Source of the DNA: Cristatella mucedo | Taxonomy: Eukaryota > Bryozoa > Phylactolaemata > Cristatellidae | Length of the DNA: 56,000 bases | NCBI GenBank assembly: GCA_009760855.2 | Contig: WPIO01000049.1 | Location: 1,262,501-1,318,500, forward strand | Direction of reading: 5' to 3' | In this document: in pieces, positions 22,000-33,135 of the stretch | Numbering within the stretch: the stretch's first letter is position 1 | Layout of the letters: every line of letters begins with the position of its first letter | Translations under genes and position numbers: made by a program | Notes under the pieces: generated by a model | Seen by the model: the letters and a program-made list of their open reading frames with translations, nothing else | Told to the model about the DNA's origin: nothing | The model's database searches: none

Positions 22000-22165
22000 G
22001 CTTAGCTGATTTAGCAGCCTCGATTAATGAAGCGATAGAAGAGCAGATAGACAGCTAACTACTACTGCTACTGCTACTAACTACTGCTTTCAGCGGGCGA
22101 TCAAGAATCACCTGCTGCATGATTCGAACCACTGGGTACCTGATGAGCAAGCAGCTTACCTCCTG
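22000..22165 (-). mobile_element. SINE-C copy, diverged
   Basis: The order is TTAGCTGATTTAGCAGCCTC, a diverged body with CTACTACTGCTACTGCT, GGGCGATCAAGAATC, CATGATTCGAACCACTGGG (B-box complement) and CAGCTTACCTCCTGG. Confidence 0.65.
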
Positions 22166-22986
22166 GACGAAATGGCCGAGGCATAGAGAAATAAGAGGCA
22201 AAAGAGATTGGTGGAGATTAGTTAAAAAGGTTATTTCGGGTACCTTTGTAAGCAAGTAAAGGCTTGGGCTAGACCCTGCTAATAAGTAATCAGCTCAAGT
22301 TGTCAGATGGAGGGCAGTTAGACCAGCCCAAAATGAGCTGGGTTCTTTAACCGCAAATCGGAAGTAGCCGTGCAATTTAAGTGAGGCACCACTTTTGCAG
22401 TCGGCTTCACTGTAGCAGCTGCTCACAGCTACGAACACTGCTGCTGCCGCTGCTTCTGCTGCCATGGTTCTGCTAAGCGTTGGTGGGGCCATTGCTAGTT
22501 CAGTGAGAAGTGTCTGCCTGGAATCCATCGTTGCCGATGCAAGGGCTCATATCATTCTGGGTCTCGGTGCAGGGTGCAACTATTTCCTGCAGGCAGCCCA
22601 ATCCTGCACACAGCCTAATGCATGACCCGACCACCTGCTAGTCAGCTTGCACCTGGTCATTGGTTCGCTACCCTATCGCAGGGCGCCTGGCTGCCCTATC
22701 AGTCTCCTGGCAGGGAAGCTCGTGGCAAGCATGTGTGCCACTGCGGGTCACCGTACCCCACCTCCTGCTGAGCTGGGCCCACTCCTGGGCTTGCTTCGAG
22801 CTCCCGCTGACTGCTAGTGCTGTGGCTGCTCCACTGCCGCTGCCGGCCGCTGGGGCAAGCACCAGCATCTGGCTCAGATAATCTCCTAATTTGCAACCAA
22901 TCACCGTTTGTGCTATGACCGAGGTCTGAACTAGACTTCGCCTTTACTTTGATGGCCAAGAATAGCAGCCGGAGCTGCTGCTCAAG

Positions 22987-23220
22987 CTTCCCCCTCTCCC
23001 CTTCCCCCTCTCCCCTTCCCCCTCTCCCCTTCCCCCTCTCCCCTTCCCCCTCCGCCTTCCCCCTCCCCCTTCCCCCTCTCCCCTTCCCCCTCTCCCCTTC
23101 CCCTCTCCCCTTCCCCCTCTCCCCTTCCCCCTCTCCCCTTCCCCTCTCCCCTTCCCTCTCTCCCCTTCCCCCCTCTCCCCTTCCCCCTCTCCCCTTCCCC
23201 CTCTCCCCTTCCCCCCTCTG
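22987..23220. repeat. 14-bp polypyrimidine minisatellite
   Basis: Tandem CCCCCTCTCCCCTT units (about 16) with a few shortened ones, a strand-asymmetric C/T tract of about 230 bases. The complementary strand is G/A-rich and could adopt triplex or quadruplex forms. Confidence 0.96.
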
Positions 23221-23714
23221 CAGGCGGCCAATTTCGTTGTCCCCTGCTCCTGCCTTTGCTGCCGGATTGTACACAGAAGAGCCCGTGCAGACTGAGGCCG
23301 CCGCTTGCAGGCTTTCTAGTGTCTTCGTGAATGTGCACGTGCCTTCCAAAAAGGTCTCTGCTCTTTGGGCAGCTGCTTACTGCTCGATGCTGCTGAGGTT
23401 GATTATGGAGGCAGATTCTCACAAATCAGCAATACGACCCCGAGCTGCTCGGTTTGGCATCGATGGCCCGAGGTTTCTTACGGTGCCAGTACAGCTCGAA
23501 ACTTCCACATGAATCATCTGCTCCCTTTGCTGGCACCTGCTGACAGATGTTGTGCAGGCCTCGTTAGACGCCATAAGAATGTGCACCCACCTACCTGGAT
23601 GGGACGGGGGGGGGGGGCCAAGTGCCACATTTGCACGAGTGGTTAGTAACATCTCGCTCTCACTTTCACTGGAGATGAGGTCCAAGACCGATGAAAAACC
23701 GATTAAGCTGAACT

Positions 23715-23775
23715 TGCAGTGATAGCTGCAAAGGCTCTTCTGTCGCTATACAAATTAGGCTGCTAAATTAGCCAG
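23715..23775 (+). mobile_element. SINE-C 3' fragment
   Basis: It contains GTGATAGCTGCAAAGGCTCT, TCTGTCGCTATACAAATTAG and GCTGCTAAATTAGCCAGTAT, the 3' half of SINE-C. Confidence 0.6.
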
Positions 23776-24914
23776 TATTTTGTCCTACAGCTTGGCCCAG
23801 ACCAAGAGAAGACCGCCGGACGCCCGACGGGAAAGAGGAAGCATATGAACAATTATTGAAGTTGTCGCAATAGCAGGCTTTCTACTTTGCTTTGAAATGA
23901 GTGGTGGACAACGTAACTGGCAAAATCACCAGTGCATTCAAATAATCAATGCATTCATCAGATCGTCAATGCAATCAGATCGTCAATGCATTCACATCCT
24001 CAATGCATTCAGCGAGAGTCCCTGTTTATGAGACACTATTGCCGAAGGAACCATATTTTGAGGTAGCAGGTGGTTTGGACAATCGCGGAGAAGCTAAATT
24101 TACCAGTTATCCATCGGCAAAGCCTTGCCGTTGGGTAATACCGATGCATCCGCTGCTTGTTGGGGGGATGCAGCTGCAAAGGCCTTTCAAAACAAGGCTA
24201 CCGTTGAGAATAGTTATTAGGAGTGCATTGACATCAAAAGCTGTGACCAGTGTAGTTACCAGCGTAGTTACCAGTGTAGCTTTCATGTGGAGAGAAGGCA
24301 GTAATTCACGAAGGCATTCTCATGACTTCTCTGTGAGTGAAGCTTGTGGAGGCTTGAAGGAAGGGCTGGGTGGGAAGATAACTCAGTCGTGTAAACTCCC
24401 TATTACATGAAGGACCAAAGCAGGACTGAAAGGAAACTAACAGTGTCAATCAGAGAGTAAAAAACGACATAGAGGCAGCTCCCGTCTGGCCCTCGAAATT
24501 GCAACCGGGGATCGGGTCTAGAGTGTTTCGGTCCGGATCATCGCAGCATTGCCGAAAATAGGGTGACAGCTTGAGAGTTTACAATTGAGGAAAACTGTTT
24601 AAATGGCTCCGTCCACAAGGTTGGGTCAATTAACTGTCAGCATATAGTGGCTATAGTGGCATATGACGTTTATTCTTTTGTGTCTGGCCGTGTGTCTTCT
24701 TTAGTTGAAAGTGCCGTGGAGGCCCCCCTCCACCGGTTAGGTGCACGAAGAAGCACGTAGATGGAGCTTTGGTTGGTGGGGCTTTTAGAGCTCCGGCGCT
24801 TTTTCCAAAATGCGCCCGGCTGCTACTGACGCATTCGCGGCAAACTTTTCACCGTGAACTCTGGAGGTCTTGCGACAACTGCAGTAGCGGCTGTCTGCCG
24901 TTCAGTGACGACTG

Positions 24915-24985
24915 CTGCTGCTGTCACTGCTGCTGCTGCTCGCAGGCCTTCTGGCTCCAGGCAGCAGCAGCAGCAGCAGCAGCAG
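24915..24985. repeat. CTG/CAG trinucleotide repeats in inverted arrangement
   Basis: CTG repeats (24918-24943) are followed by CAG repeats (24961-24985) about 17 bases later. The transcript could fold a CUG/CAG hairpin. Confidence 0.88.
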
Positions 24986-26224
24986 GGGTCATTTTACCTG
25001 AGTGTAGTCGTCGACAAATCTCGCTCCTGCTCATCGAGGCTCTTAGGAGCAGCTCTGATTGGGTCGTTGCGCCTCAGCAGCTCTGGGCGTCGCGCTTCCA
25101 GGTGACACCAGAGCCGCCGCCTAACTCTGGATTGTTAGGCAGCCTAATGTTGCAGCCTGATACGATTGCAACTGAGAGCCTACTTGGCACCAGCCGTCTG
25201 CCGGTCCTCGTGAGAGCTGGCATGTGCATGAGAGGATAGGCAGTCGGGTCAGCCCAGCACACAACACGGCTGCTGCTGCTGCTGCTCCATTTCGAACAGC
25301 TGTCAGAGTTGCCCCCCATATTCGATCGAGTTTGGTTCTGTTTGCTTGCAAACAGCTAGAGGCTATGCTGGCACCGGAACACGGAGAGCAAAGCTAGTCA
25401 AACTCCAGCAGCCCGAGTGTATTTTGCTGACCGAAGTCTTACAGCTGGGAAATAGAGCTGCTGCTTGCCCGTATGCAAATGCATCTGGCTATGAAGCTGG
25501 CCGAGGGCGCTCGTGTACGTCTGCAGCACCGGGCTGAAGCTGCAGAGACTCGTTCTCATGTTCTCGCCCGCCGGCCCAAGCAGCTCGGGTGGGCAGGCGC
25601 TACTTGCCAGCCTGAGAACTCAAGCCAAGCCTCGCAGCGGCCGGCGTGCTGACAGCTGCCACGATCTCATTATTATCTTGTGCCGCCTCCCACCAGGCTC
25701 GGAGAGCACAGGACTTTAGCTGCTGCTGCTGCTGCTGTCGTCTCCACTTGTACATACTTGTACGCTGGTGCTTCTCTGCCGACGGCTCTTCGGTAGACAA
25801 TGTTGAAGTGGGGCCGACACATTGCTGAACTGCCCCAAGACTTGCCCAAGTCTTCCACTCTTTAATTGCTGCAGCCACCCCTCCACCGACCCGTAATGGC
25901 ATGGCTTACTCACCCCGGCTGCAGGCATTATCTTATTTTGGGTCGGCCTTCATCAGGCACCAATAACCCCCCCCCCACGACTCTGCTTAACCCCCCCCCA
26001 GCCTGCGTAATTCTAGTCGTTTCCTAAGTCTTTTGCAGAGCTGAAGCTTTCGTGAGACACGGCTGGCTGCAGCTCCTCAGCATGTCCTGTGCTGTAGCAT
26101 TGCTGACACGAAGTTATTGTTTCAGGCATCTTTGCGGCCCGCGTTTGTGCAGCCCTATCGTGTTGCTGCCTGCTGCAGCAACTAGCTGATCAATGCATTT
26201 TATTCCGGCTTGCCGTGGCGACAC

Positions 26225-26650
26225 TTTCAAGGCATGCTGACTAATACAGCTAATAATAGTAAAACAATACTAAATCAGTTATAGTGGCACCGTTATAGAA
26301 CTAAATCTCTTGCTGGGCACACTTTAAATTTGCTGTGCAAGAAGCATGTCAATCGATGAGCCAAGGTGATGGCTAACACAGATAGCGTGTGCAATTTCAG
26401 CTCAGGCAGCAGCAGCACATGAAGGACGAGTCGTGAGGAAGGAGCTATGAGTCATGCTATGAGGACCAGATGGGTTTCTAGCTTCTTTTTTTTATAGTAA
26501 CCGCACTAGGGAATGTCGGGCCGTCGATCGGGAGCGAGTTCTTTGGCTTCGGGAGCGCAGCAGTCTCCGAACGATTTGAGGTTGGTCAGAGGCACGGCTA
26601 ATGAACAGCATGAGTCTGAAGAGGTATCATGTGTGAGAGCAACTTAATGT
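26225..26650 (-). mobile_element. Eroded LINE-A fragment
   Basis: Recognisable pieces in order: AACTAAATCTCTTGCTGGGC, ACACTTTAAATTTGCTG, AAGGACGAGTCGTGAGG, GGGAGCGAGTTCTTTGGCTT and GTCTCCGAACGATTTGAGGT. It is older than the other copies. Confidence 0.6.
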
Positions 26651-27681
26651 CCAGGAGAAGAGCTCCCTACTAAAGAAAAGCTTGCTGCTGCTGAAAGCTC
26701 GCAGTCTGCTGTTGCATGATCATCCGGAATAGTGCAGCAAGAGTGTAGCTGGGAGGCTGCTCGCTCGGTCCAGGCTGCTGCAGCTCAGGCTGCATGCAGC
26801 TGCATCTCAGGCATTCAGCATCGCGAGCGATCGGGTCTGTCTGGCTGCCACGACCGATGGAATAGCCGATCAGGTATGTGTAAACGAGGGCAGTGAAACG
26901 GCTAAGCGGAGCAGCTGTGTTTAGATGAAATCTAATTGGCAAGGTAGGGTAATCAGCCGCGGTCCAGTGTGCCTGGCTTTGAGTGCCTTCGCTTGCTTGC
27001 TGCCGTCCTGACCACAAATACGACTCTGTCTCTTCTTCTCCTTCTCCTTCTTCTTCTTCTTCTTCTGCTTTTCATTGCACATGACGACGGCACCGACAGC
27101 CCGCCCGCCCGCCCGCGCCCTCCCGCCCACCTGCCCCAATTGTGCCCTTTACCTGAAGCAACTTGGCTCGGTAACCGGGTGATGCAATGGCTGAAAGGGC
27201 TGTATGGCTACTCTCGCTTTGTCTTAAATTAGATCTGCCGAAGAAGCACCTTCGACGAGGTATGAGCACCCCAGCCCTACCTAGACTCGTGGCTCGAGAC
27301 TCGATTTTCTTTCCCACCGACCGGCTAACGCTAAATCGATGCAACCTGACGATAATGGACGATTGCCAGCGATGGGCTAGCAGGCCCCATGGGGGTCATT
27401 TTCTGTGCTCTCACCTTCTTGTTTCGAAGAGACATCCAGCAGATAGTCGGAATGGCCACTCATGCCAAGAGCCAGACCCTTCTGTCTGGACGCGAGCACC
27501 TACCACGAGCGGCTGCAGCAGCCCTGACGAGGCGAAGCGGAGCCGGCTACTGGCCGCTGCCTCGCCGACCGTGCGGCCGTCAAGCAGCGCCCCCTGCTGG
27601 CGAGGTCGCTGATCGTTGCTGCCGGATTCTTGCCGAGCTCGTTCCGTGTTCAGTCGCCCGCTGCCGCTTCCGCTCTTTCAG

Positions 27682-27816
27682 GGAGCACCGGGTCCGCGTG
27701 GTCCTCCCGGTGAGCCAGGCCTGATGGGACTGGAGGGACCCGAGGGTCCGGCCGGACCGAGAGGCGAAAAAGGAAAGAGCGGCTCGCCAGGTCTCATCGG
27801 CCCCAAAGGCGGCAGG
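27682..27816 (+). CDS. COL4A: Collagen IV exon 3: 7S Gly-X-Y
   Basis: This exon spans 135 bp, phase 0 to 0, residues 23-67. It follows the acceptor CTCTTTCAG and ends AGG|GTGAGT. It encodes 15 unbroken triplets starting GAPGPRGPPGEPG and ending GPKGGR. It contributes 45 of the 83 residues between the 7S CxC and the CNGTKG motif. The next intron (309 bp) is unremarkable GC-rich sequence. Confidence 0.96.
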
Positions 27817-28125
27817 GTGAGTGTCCCGCTGTGCCTGGCTGCTCTACTGGTGCTCTGCGGCAATCGCCGCAGCCGCCACAGCCGCCGGCATCCATTCCCG
27901 ACGCACGCAGCCATCGCCTGCTCTCGCCGTCGGCCACTCCTGCACCGGCGGCGGCGATCCTGCCATCGCGATGTGCGACCCTGCCACCACCGCTGCCGAT
28001 CGGCTAGCCCGACGGACGGGCTTCCATTCATATGCCCCACCCGCCCCCAGACTTTGACAAGCACCACTCGTCTGCCGGTGGCTGTGCGTCTATCGCTCGC
28101 CTACCCGGATGTTCCCCTCTTGCAG

Positions 28126-28356
28126 GGCATGACCGGCCATCCGGGCCAGCCGGGCCAGCACGGCATTCCCGGAGCGCCAGGCCGCCAGGGCCAGCCCGGA
28201 CCAGCCGGCCTGAACGGCTGCAATGGCACAAAGGGCGACCTCGGCTACCCGGGTGGCATGGGTGATGACGGCTTGGAAGGACCGCGAGGTCTGCCGGGCG
28301 CTACCGGCGACAGGGGCGAGCCGGCCACGTCTGCCGAGGGCTCAAAAGGCTTCAAG
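28126..28356 (+). CDS. COL4A: Collagen IV exon 4: 7S CNGTKG motif and first interruption
   Basis: This exon spans 231 bp, phase 0 to 0, residues 68-144, with acceptor CCTCTTGCAG and donor AAG|GTAAAG. It carries GLNGCNGTKG, the conserved 7S Cys (C99) plus the N-glycosylation sequon N100-G-T. The first helix interruption is near its end (GEPATSAEGSKGFK), 35 residues after C99. From memory a GEP interruption sits at the same distance in human alpha2. The next intron (288 bp) has a GT/CA-rich stretch at 28455-28560. Confidence 0.97.
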
Positions 28357-28644
28357 GTAAAGGTCACCCGAATAGGCATTCTTGGGACGGATTGCCACCG
28401 TCGAAGGCTACTCAGCGGCCGACAAATTGCTGGCTGGCTGGCTGACCGCTGGCTAGTGCGTACGCGTGTGCTCGTGTGCGCTTGTGCGCGTGTGCATGTG
28501 TGTGCATGCGCCCGTGTGTCTGAGCGCACACACATGTGCGCACACGTGTGTGCCCACGAGCAAGTCTGTGTGTCGGCTGACCAGCCGCCCAGTCCTATGT
28601 ATGATAGCAGCTCAGAGAACACAACGGCAGCCACTTTCTTGCAG

Positions 28645-28680
28645 GGACAGCCTGGCCGAGACGGTTTCGACGGCCCACCG
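28645..28680 (+). CDS. COL4A: Collagen IV exon 5: 36-bp mini-exon
   Basis: This is the smallest exon, encoding four triplets, GQPGRDGFDGPP (residues 145-156), phase 0 to 0. The acceptor is TTTCTTGCAG and the donor CCG|GTGAGT. A run of G starts about 10 bases into the next intron and may help recognise this short exon. It supplies exact multiples of Gly-X-Y, so inclusion or skipping leaves the frame and the triplet register intact. Confidence 0.93.
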
Positions 28681-28958
28681 GTGAGTTCGGGGGGGGGGGG
28701 AGCCGGCATTTTTTGCATCGAACCAACTCGCCGCTGTTTGCAGCGATGCTCGCGTCAAAGATGGCAGCCGTCTGGCGTCAGCGGCATGCTGCCAGCGTCC
28801 CTCAAGCCGACCCGTTTTTGTAAAGATGCCTGCTCTTACTCTTTTTCGGCTCGGCTGCTGAACACGGTCGTGGTCCTGCTCGGCGACCTTTGACTCACGC
28901 TTGCCACCAGCACACCGTCGCAGTGCACCACTAGCTCGAGCGCTGCGTGTGCCTGCAG

Positions 28959-29201
28959 GGTCTGCCGGGCAACCTCGGCCAGCAAGGAGACCGCGGCCTG
29001 CCGGGCGCCAACGGCGACAAGGGCGACAAGGGCTTCTCGGGCCCACAGGGGCCCAAAGGTGAGCCTACCATGTCGGTGACGACCCCGAAGGGAGAGAAGG
29101 GTCAGAAGGGCCAGATGGGGCCAGCAGGCGCACCCGGACAGGTGGAGACGACCGGCTTAAACAAGACGGAGACTGGCCCTAAGGGCGACAAGGGCGACAA
29201 G
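28959..29201 (+). CDS. COL4A: Collagen IV exon 6: helix with two interruptions
   Basis: This exon spans 243 bp, phase 0 to 0, residues 157-237, with acceptor TGCCTGCAG and donor AAG|GTAAGG. It encodes GLPGNLGQQGDRG onward, then the interruptions GEPTMSVTTPKG and GQVETTGLNKTETG, ending GPKGDKGDK. N-K-T in the second interruption is a potential N-glycosylation sequon. An internal donor-like GGTGAGCC at 29058 is not used, because the downstream frame stays open and collagenous. The next intron is 193 bp. Confidence 0.96.
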
Positions 29202-29394
29202 GTAAGGCGGCCGGCTGGTGGGTGGGGGAAATGCGGCTCTGTGCACTGTGAGTGGCGGTGGCTTGGGGTAGCATTCGATTGTACCTGCACATTTCCGCCA
29301 AACCGATGCACGATCACAACCTGGTCGCCGTGTTGGTCGCGATGCTGCGCTGTGGTTGACCAGCTGATGTGCACGGTGTCACGCTTCTCTGTAG

Positions 29395-29448
29395 GGCGAC
29401 AGAGGTGATCAAGGGGTGCCTGGTTCCAGGGGATTGTCTGGAGATCAG
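29395..29448 (+). CDS. COL4A: Collagen IV exon 7: six triplets with RGD
   Basis: This exon spans 54 bp, phase 0 to 0, residues 238-255. The acceptor is CTTCTCTGTAG and the donor CAG|GTAGGA. It encodes GDRGDQGVPGSRGLSGDQ, which includes an R-G-D tripeptide. The next intron (528 bp) holds a GT dinucleotide run at 29829-29862 and nothing else recognised. Confidence 0.94.
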
Positions 29449-29828
29449 GTAGGATGCAGGCGAAATGCAGCGAGACAGCGCCTTGCCGCTCATGCTACCG
29501 TGCGCTAGGCATTTACCGCGGCAGCCTGCCAGCCATGGTGGCTGCGGGGATTGGCGTGCCAATGCTCTGGATAAAGGCCGTGCTAGCGAACCAGAACTTA
29601 CCTGATCCAGCGTGATGCCCCGTGATGCAGGATTACTGTCACCCTACCTGCCCCGACGAAAAACTGCCGATCACGGTCCTTGCCTAGATGAAATAGGGTG
29701 TGCGTTTTACGCGAATGGGTACATTTGCTTACGTATGCGTATTCATTGACTTCGTGCGACTGAATGCAGGTAGGTGTACGTGTGGTTATGTGCATGCATG
29801 TACAGGTTCGGGTTTGTGTGTGCCTCTG

Positions 29829-29862
29829 TGCGTGTGTGTGTTTGTGTGTGTGTGTGTGTGTG
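29829..29862. repeat. (GT)n microsatellite
   Basis: A GT run in intron 7 within a wider TG-rich stretch. Confidence 0.92.
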
Positions 29863-29976
29863 CGCTCGCGAGTGCACGCGAGCTCACGTGTTATTTAAGA
29901 TGCATTCACGGCAGTTGGCACGAGAAAATTCGCTCGAGCCTCGGGTGAGCTCAAGGGACTGGCTCCTATTTTGCAG

Positions 29977-30039
29977 GGCGATAATGGTGAAATTGGTGCC
30001 AAAGGTGAAAAGGGAAATCGAGGACCGCTCGGTCCAAAT
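29977..30039 (+). CDS. COL4A: Collagen IV exon 8: seven triplets
   Basis: This exon spans 63 bp, phase 0 to 0, residues 256-276. The acceptor is CCTATTTTGCAG and the donor AAT|GTAAGA. It encodes GDNGEIGAKGEKGNRGPLG then PN. The next intron is only 111 bp. Confidence 0.94.
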
Positions 30040-30150
30040 GTAAGACGTCTGATGGAGCACCTCTGCCTTCATGCATTCGCTGGCCCGCATTCCGTGGGTG
30101 CTGCAGCGTTCACTCTGTGACACGCTTGTCGCTGCAACTCCTCGTTGCAG

Positions 30151-30195
30151 GGCAAGCGAGGGCTGACTGGGACTCCTGGCTTACCGGGCGAGCAG
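30151..30195 (+). CDS. COL4A: Collagen IV exon 9: five triplets
   Basis: This exon spans 45 bp, phase 0 to 0, residues 277-291. The acceptor is CTCCTCGTTGCAG and the donor CAG|GTAGGG. It encodes GKRGLTGTPGLPGEQ. The next intron (660 bp) contains a two-copy 34-bp tandem duplication at 30321-30382 and is otherwise plain AT-richer sequence. Confidence 0.94.
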
Positions 30196-30320
30196 GTAGG
30201 GCTTTCGCAATACCTTGGCCTCATCTTTCAGCCGCGTTTTGTCAATGCTAGCAGCCGTTATGAAGCCGTCACGACTGAAGCTTCCAAACAGTGCCGAAAA
30301 TGTGCATTAACTTTGACACT

Positions 30321-30382
30321 TGGATAATATTGATTTCATGTTGACAAAGACAGGTGGATAATATTGATTTTATGTTGACAAA
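30321..30382. repeat. 34-bp tandem duplication
   Basis: Two copies of a unit starting TGGATAATATTGATTT and containing ATGTTGACAAA, differing at few positions, in intron 9. Confidence 0.9.
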
Positions 30383-30855
30383 CCGTGCGACATACCGGTT
30401 TCCACTGCTTTTCGATAGATTGTGAGGTTATATGCATATCTTCTACAAAAAATAGCCTTGTCTGCTGCCACGATCTCTTAACTAGCTTCATGAACAGCCC
30501 ACAATACATTCACAAACAACTGCAAAACCGGGGCCGTGTGTTTTCGACTCTCGTGGTTTCGTTTATAGTCCTATGTGTCACTATCAAGTCACAAATCCTT
30601 TTGCCATTTGTCAAGCATCCAATATCACTCGCGTAAACTATTAATGCCCACCAACGTGTTGGAGTTTATCGTATTTCAATTCGATTGACGCATTTCTGTT
30701 GCCTCATCGCTTGTGTGAAGCCTTGCCCGATTTCTGCTCGGTGGCTGTGCTCTGCTAGTGCCAGAAGCCAGCAGCGTTTCCTAGGGTAAGTGTGCATCAC
30801 ACACCGAGTCAGCAGTACGAAGATTTTAACACGTGGCTGCACTCCTCTATTGCAG

Positions 30856-30975
30856 GGTGACAGAGGACTCGATGGCTTCCCCGGCAGACCGGGCGAGCCA
30901 GGTTCGAAAGGCGAATCGGGCTCCGTTGGCCGCGAGGGCTTGCGAGGCCTTCAAGGACCTCCGGGAGAGCCTGGC
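30856..30975 (+). CDS. COL4A: Collagen IV exon 10: helix
   Basis: This exon spans 120 bp, phase 0 to 0, residues 292-331. The acceptor is CCTCTATTGCAG and the donor GGC|GTGAGT. It encodes [16 protein letters not shown] onward and ends GEPG. The final Gly opens a triplet completed by exon 11 (G|GI), so this is the one phase-0 junction lying inside a triplet rather than at its boundary. The next intron is 201 bp. Confidence 0.95.
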
Positions 30976-31176
30976 GTGAGTAGGCCTAAAGGGTCGCCTA
31001 AAAAAGAAGTCGTGAGAACCTCTGCTGTGGCAAACATTGTCGCGGAGCCTGGTTGAAGCCGCCGAAACATGATCTCATAGCAGTCGCAGCCAGGTGCTTT
31101 GCAATTGCTAGCATGGCCTGTTATTTGAGCTCCAGCCTCAACTGCCATGCTGTGTGTGTGTGCACGCTCAATGCAG

Positions 31177-31381
31177 GGCATTGGTGGCGACGGTCCAAAA
31201 GGTAGGAGAGGACCACCCGGAGTGATTGGCCGTCCAGGAGAGCAGGGGGACGACGGCTTTCCTGGCCCGAGAGGCGAGGCAGGCCCGCGTGGCGACCCGG
31301 GTCCTCAGGGACCTCGGGGCAAACCTGGTCGACCTGGCTACGATGCTGGTCAGGGAGAAGCCGGAGAGGACGGAACTCCAG
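31177..31381 (+). CDS. COL4A: Collagen IV exon 11: helix, first split-Gly junction
   Basis: This exon spans 205 bp, phase 0 to 1, residues 332-399 plus the first base of Gly 400. The acceptor is TCAATGCAG and the donor CCAG|GTACTG. It encodes [18 protein letters not shown] onward and contains R-G-D (GPRGDPG). A short break in the repeat, GYDAGQG, lies near the end. Confidence 0.95.
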
Positions 31382-32429
<1,048 letters not shown>

Positions 32430-32578
32430 GATATTCGGGACTCGACGGAAGGCCCGGAGCTGATGGTCAGCGTGGCAGTCAAGGTGAGAAAGGCTCGAAA
32501 GGAGAAGAGGGTAGAAGCGTGGTCGGTCTGCCTGGCCGAGATGGTGAGCCTGGAGCTCGTGGCCCACAGGGTCACAAG
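32430..32578 (+). CDS. COL4A: Collagen IV exon 12: helix
   Basis: This exon spans 149 bp, phase 1 to 0; it completes Gly 400 and runs to residue 449. The acceptor is TTCTTTTAG|GA and the donor AAG|GTAAGT. It encodes YSGLDGRPGADGQRGSQG onward, has an interruption GRSVVG and ends GPQGHK. Confidence 0.95.
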
Positions 32579-32719
32579 GTAAGTGATCAATGTGTGAAGA
32601 GAAATGTCAAAGTGACTGTGCAGCTGTCTGCCAATCTCTCCGAATCTCTCAAAATGGGTGCACATCAATACATCTTGCAGCTTGATATCTGACTCTCTGG
32701 CAGCTGTCTCTCTTCTCTC

Positions 32720-32867
32720 TATCTGTCTGTCTGTCTGTCTGTCTGCCTGTCTGTCTGACTGTCTTTCTGTCTGTCTGTCTGTCTGCCTGTCTCTCTGTCT
32801 CTGTCTGTTTCCGCCTATCTGTATCTGTCTCTGTAGCTCTATCCCGATTTACCGTTTTATATCCATC

Positions 32868-32920
<53 letters not shown>
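32720..32920. repeat. (CTGT)n and (AT)n microsatellites
   Basis: CTGT/CTGC units occupy 32720-32800 and pure AT 32871-32920, near the start of intron 12. Confidence 0.95.
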
Positions 32921-32926
<6 letters not shown>

Positions 32927-33049
32927 TCAACTGTCGCTGCATACGGCATACAACGTCTCTATGCAGATTTGTAGATATGTCAACCTACCTGTGTATATAC
33001 ATGCACAGAGCTGTATATTTGGATGAATACGTCATGCTTCCTGTACAGA

Positions 33050-33102
33050 AAAGGCAAAGTGCCTAGAAAGAGATTAAGTTCTCTGAGGGCTCTATACAAA
33101 TC

Positions 33103-33135
<33 letters not shown>
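33050..33135 (+). mobile_element. LINE-A tail remnant
   Basis: Only the terminal hairpin region (AAAGTGCCTAGAAAGAGATT then AAGTTCTCTGAGGGCTCTAT) and (TTA)n at 33105-33135 remain. Confidence 0.78.

Larger units (their letters stand above)
20822..27681 (+). other. COL4A: Collagen IV intron 2 (6.9 kb)
   Basis: It runs from GTAAGC to CTCTTTCAG. It contains two GA blocks, a 14-bp polypyrimidine minisatellite, SINE-C pieces, short 15- to 20-bp tandem runs at 23938-24011 and 24246-24280, CTG/CAG repeats at 24915-24985 and an eroded LINE-A. No extra collagen exon is seen, in line with the conserved C15 to C99 spacing. Confidence 0.8.

Noticed and set aside
22699-23422. Gly/Arg/Glu-rich frames on the minus strand
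   Set aside because: These come from the 14-bp polypyrimidine minisatellite and are not collagen; glycine spacing does not follow Gly-X-Y.
29059-29065. Donor-like GTGAGC inside exon 6
   Set aside because: The downstream frame stays open and collagenous and joins exon 7 in phase, so the 29202 donor is preferred.
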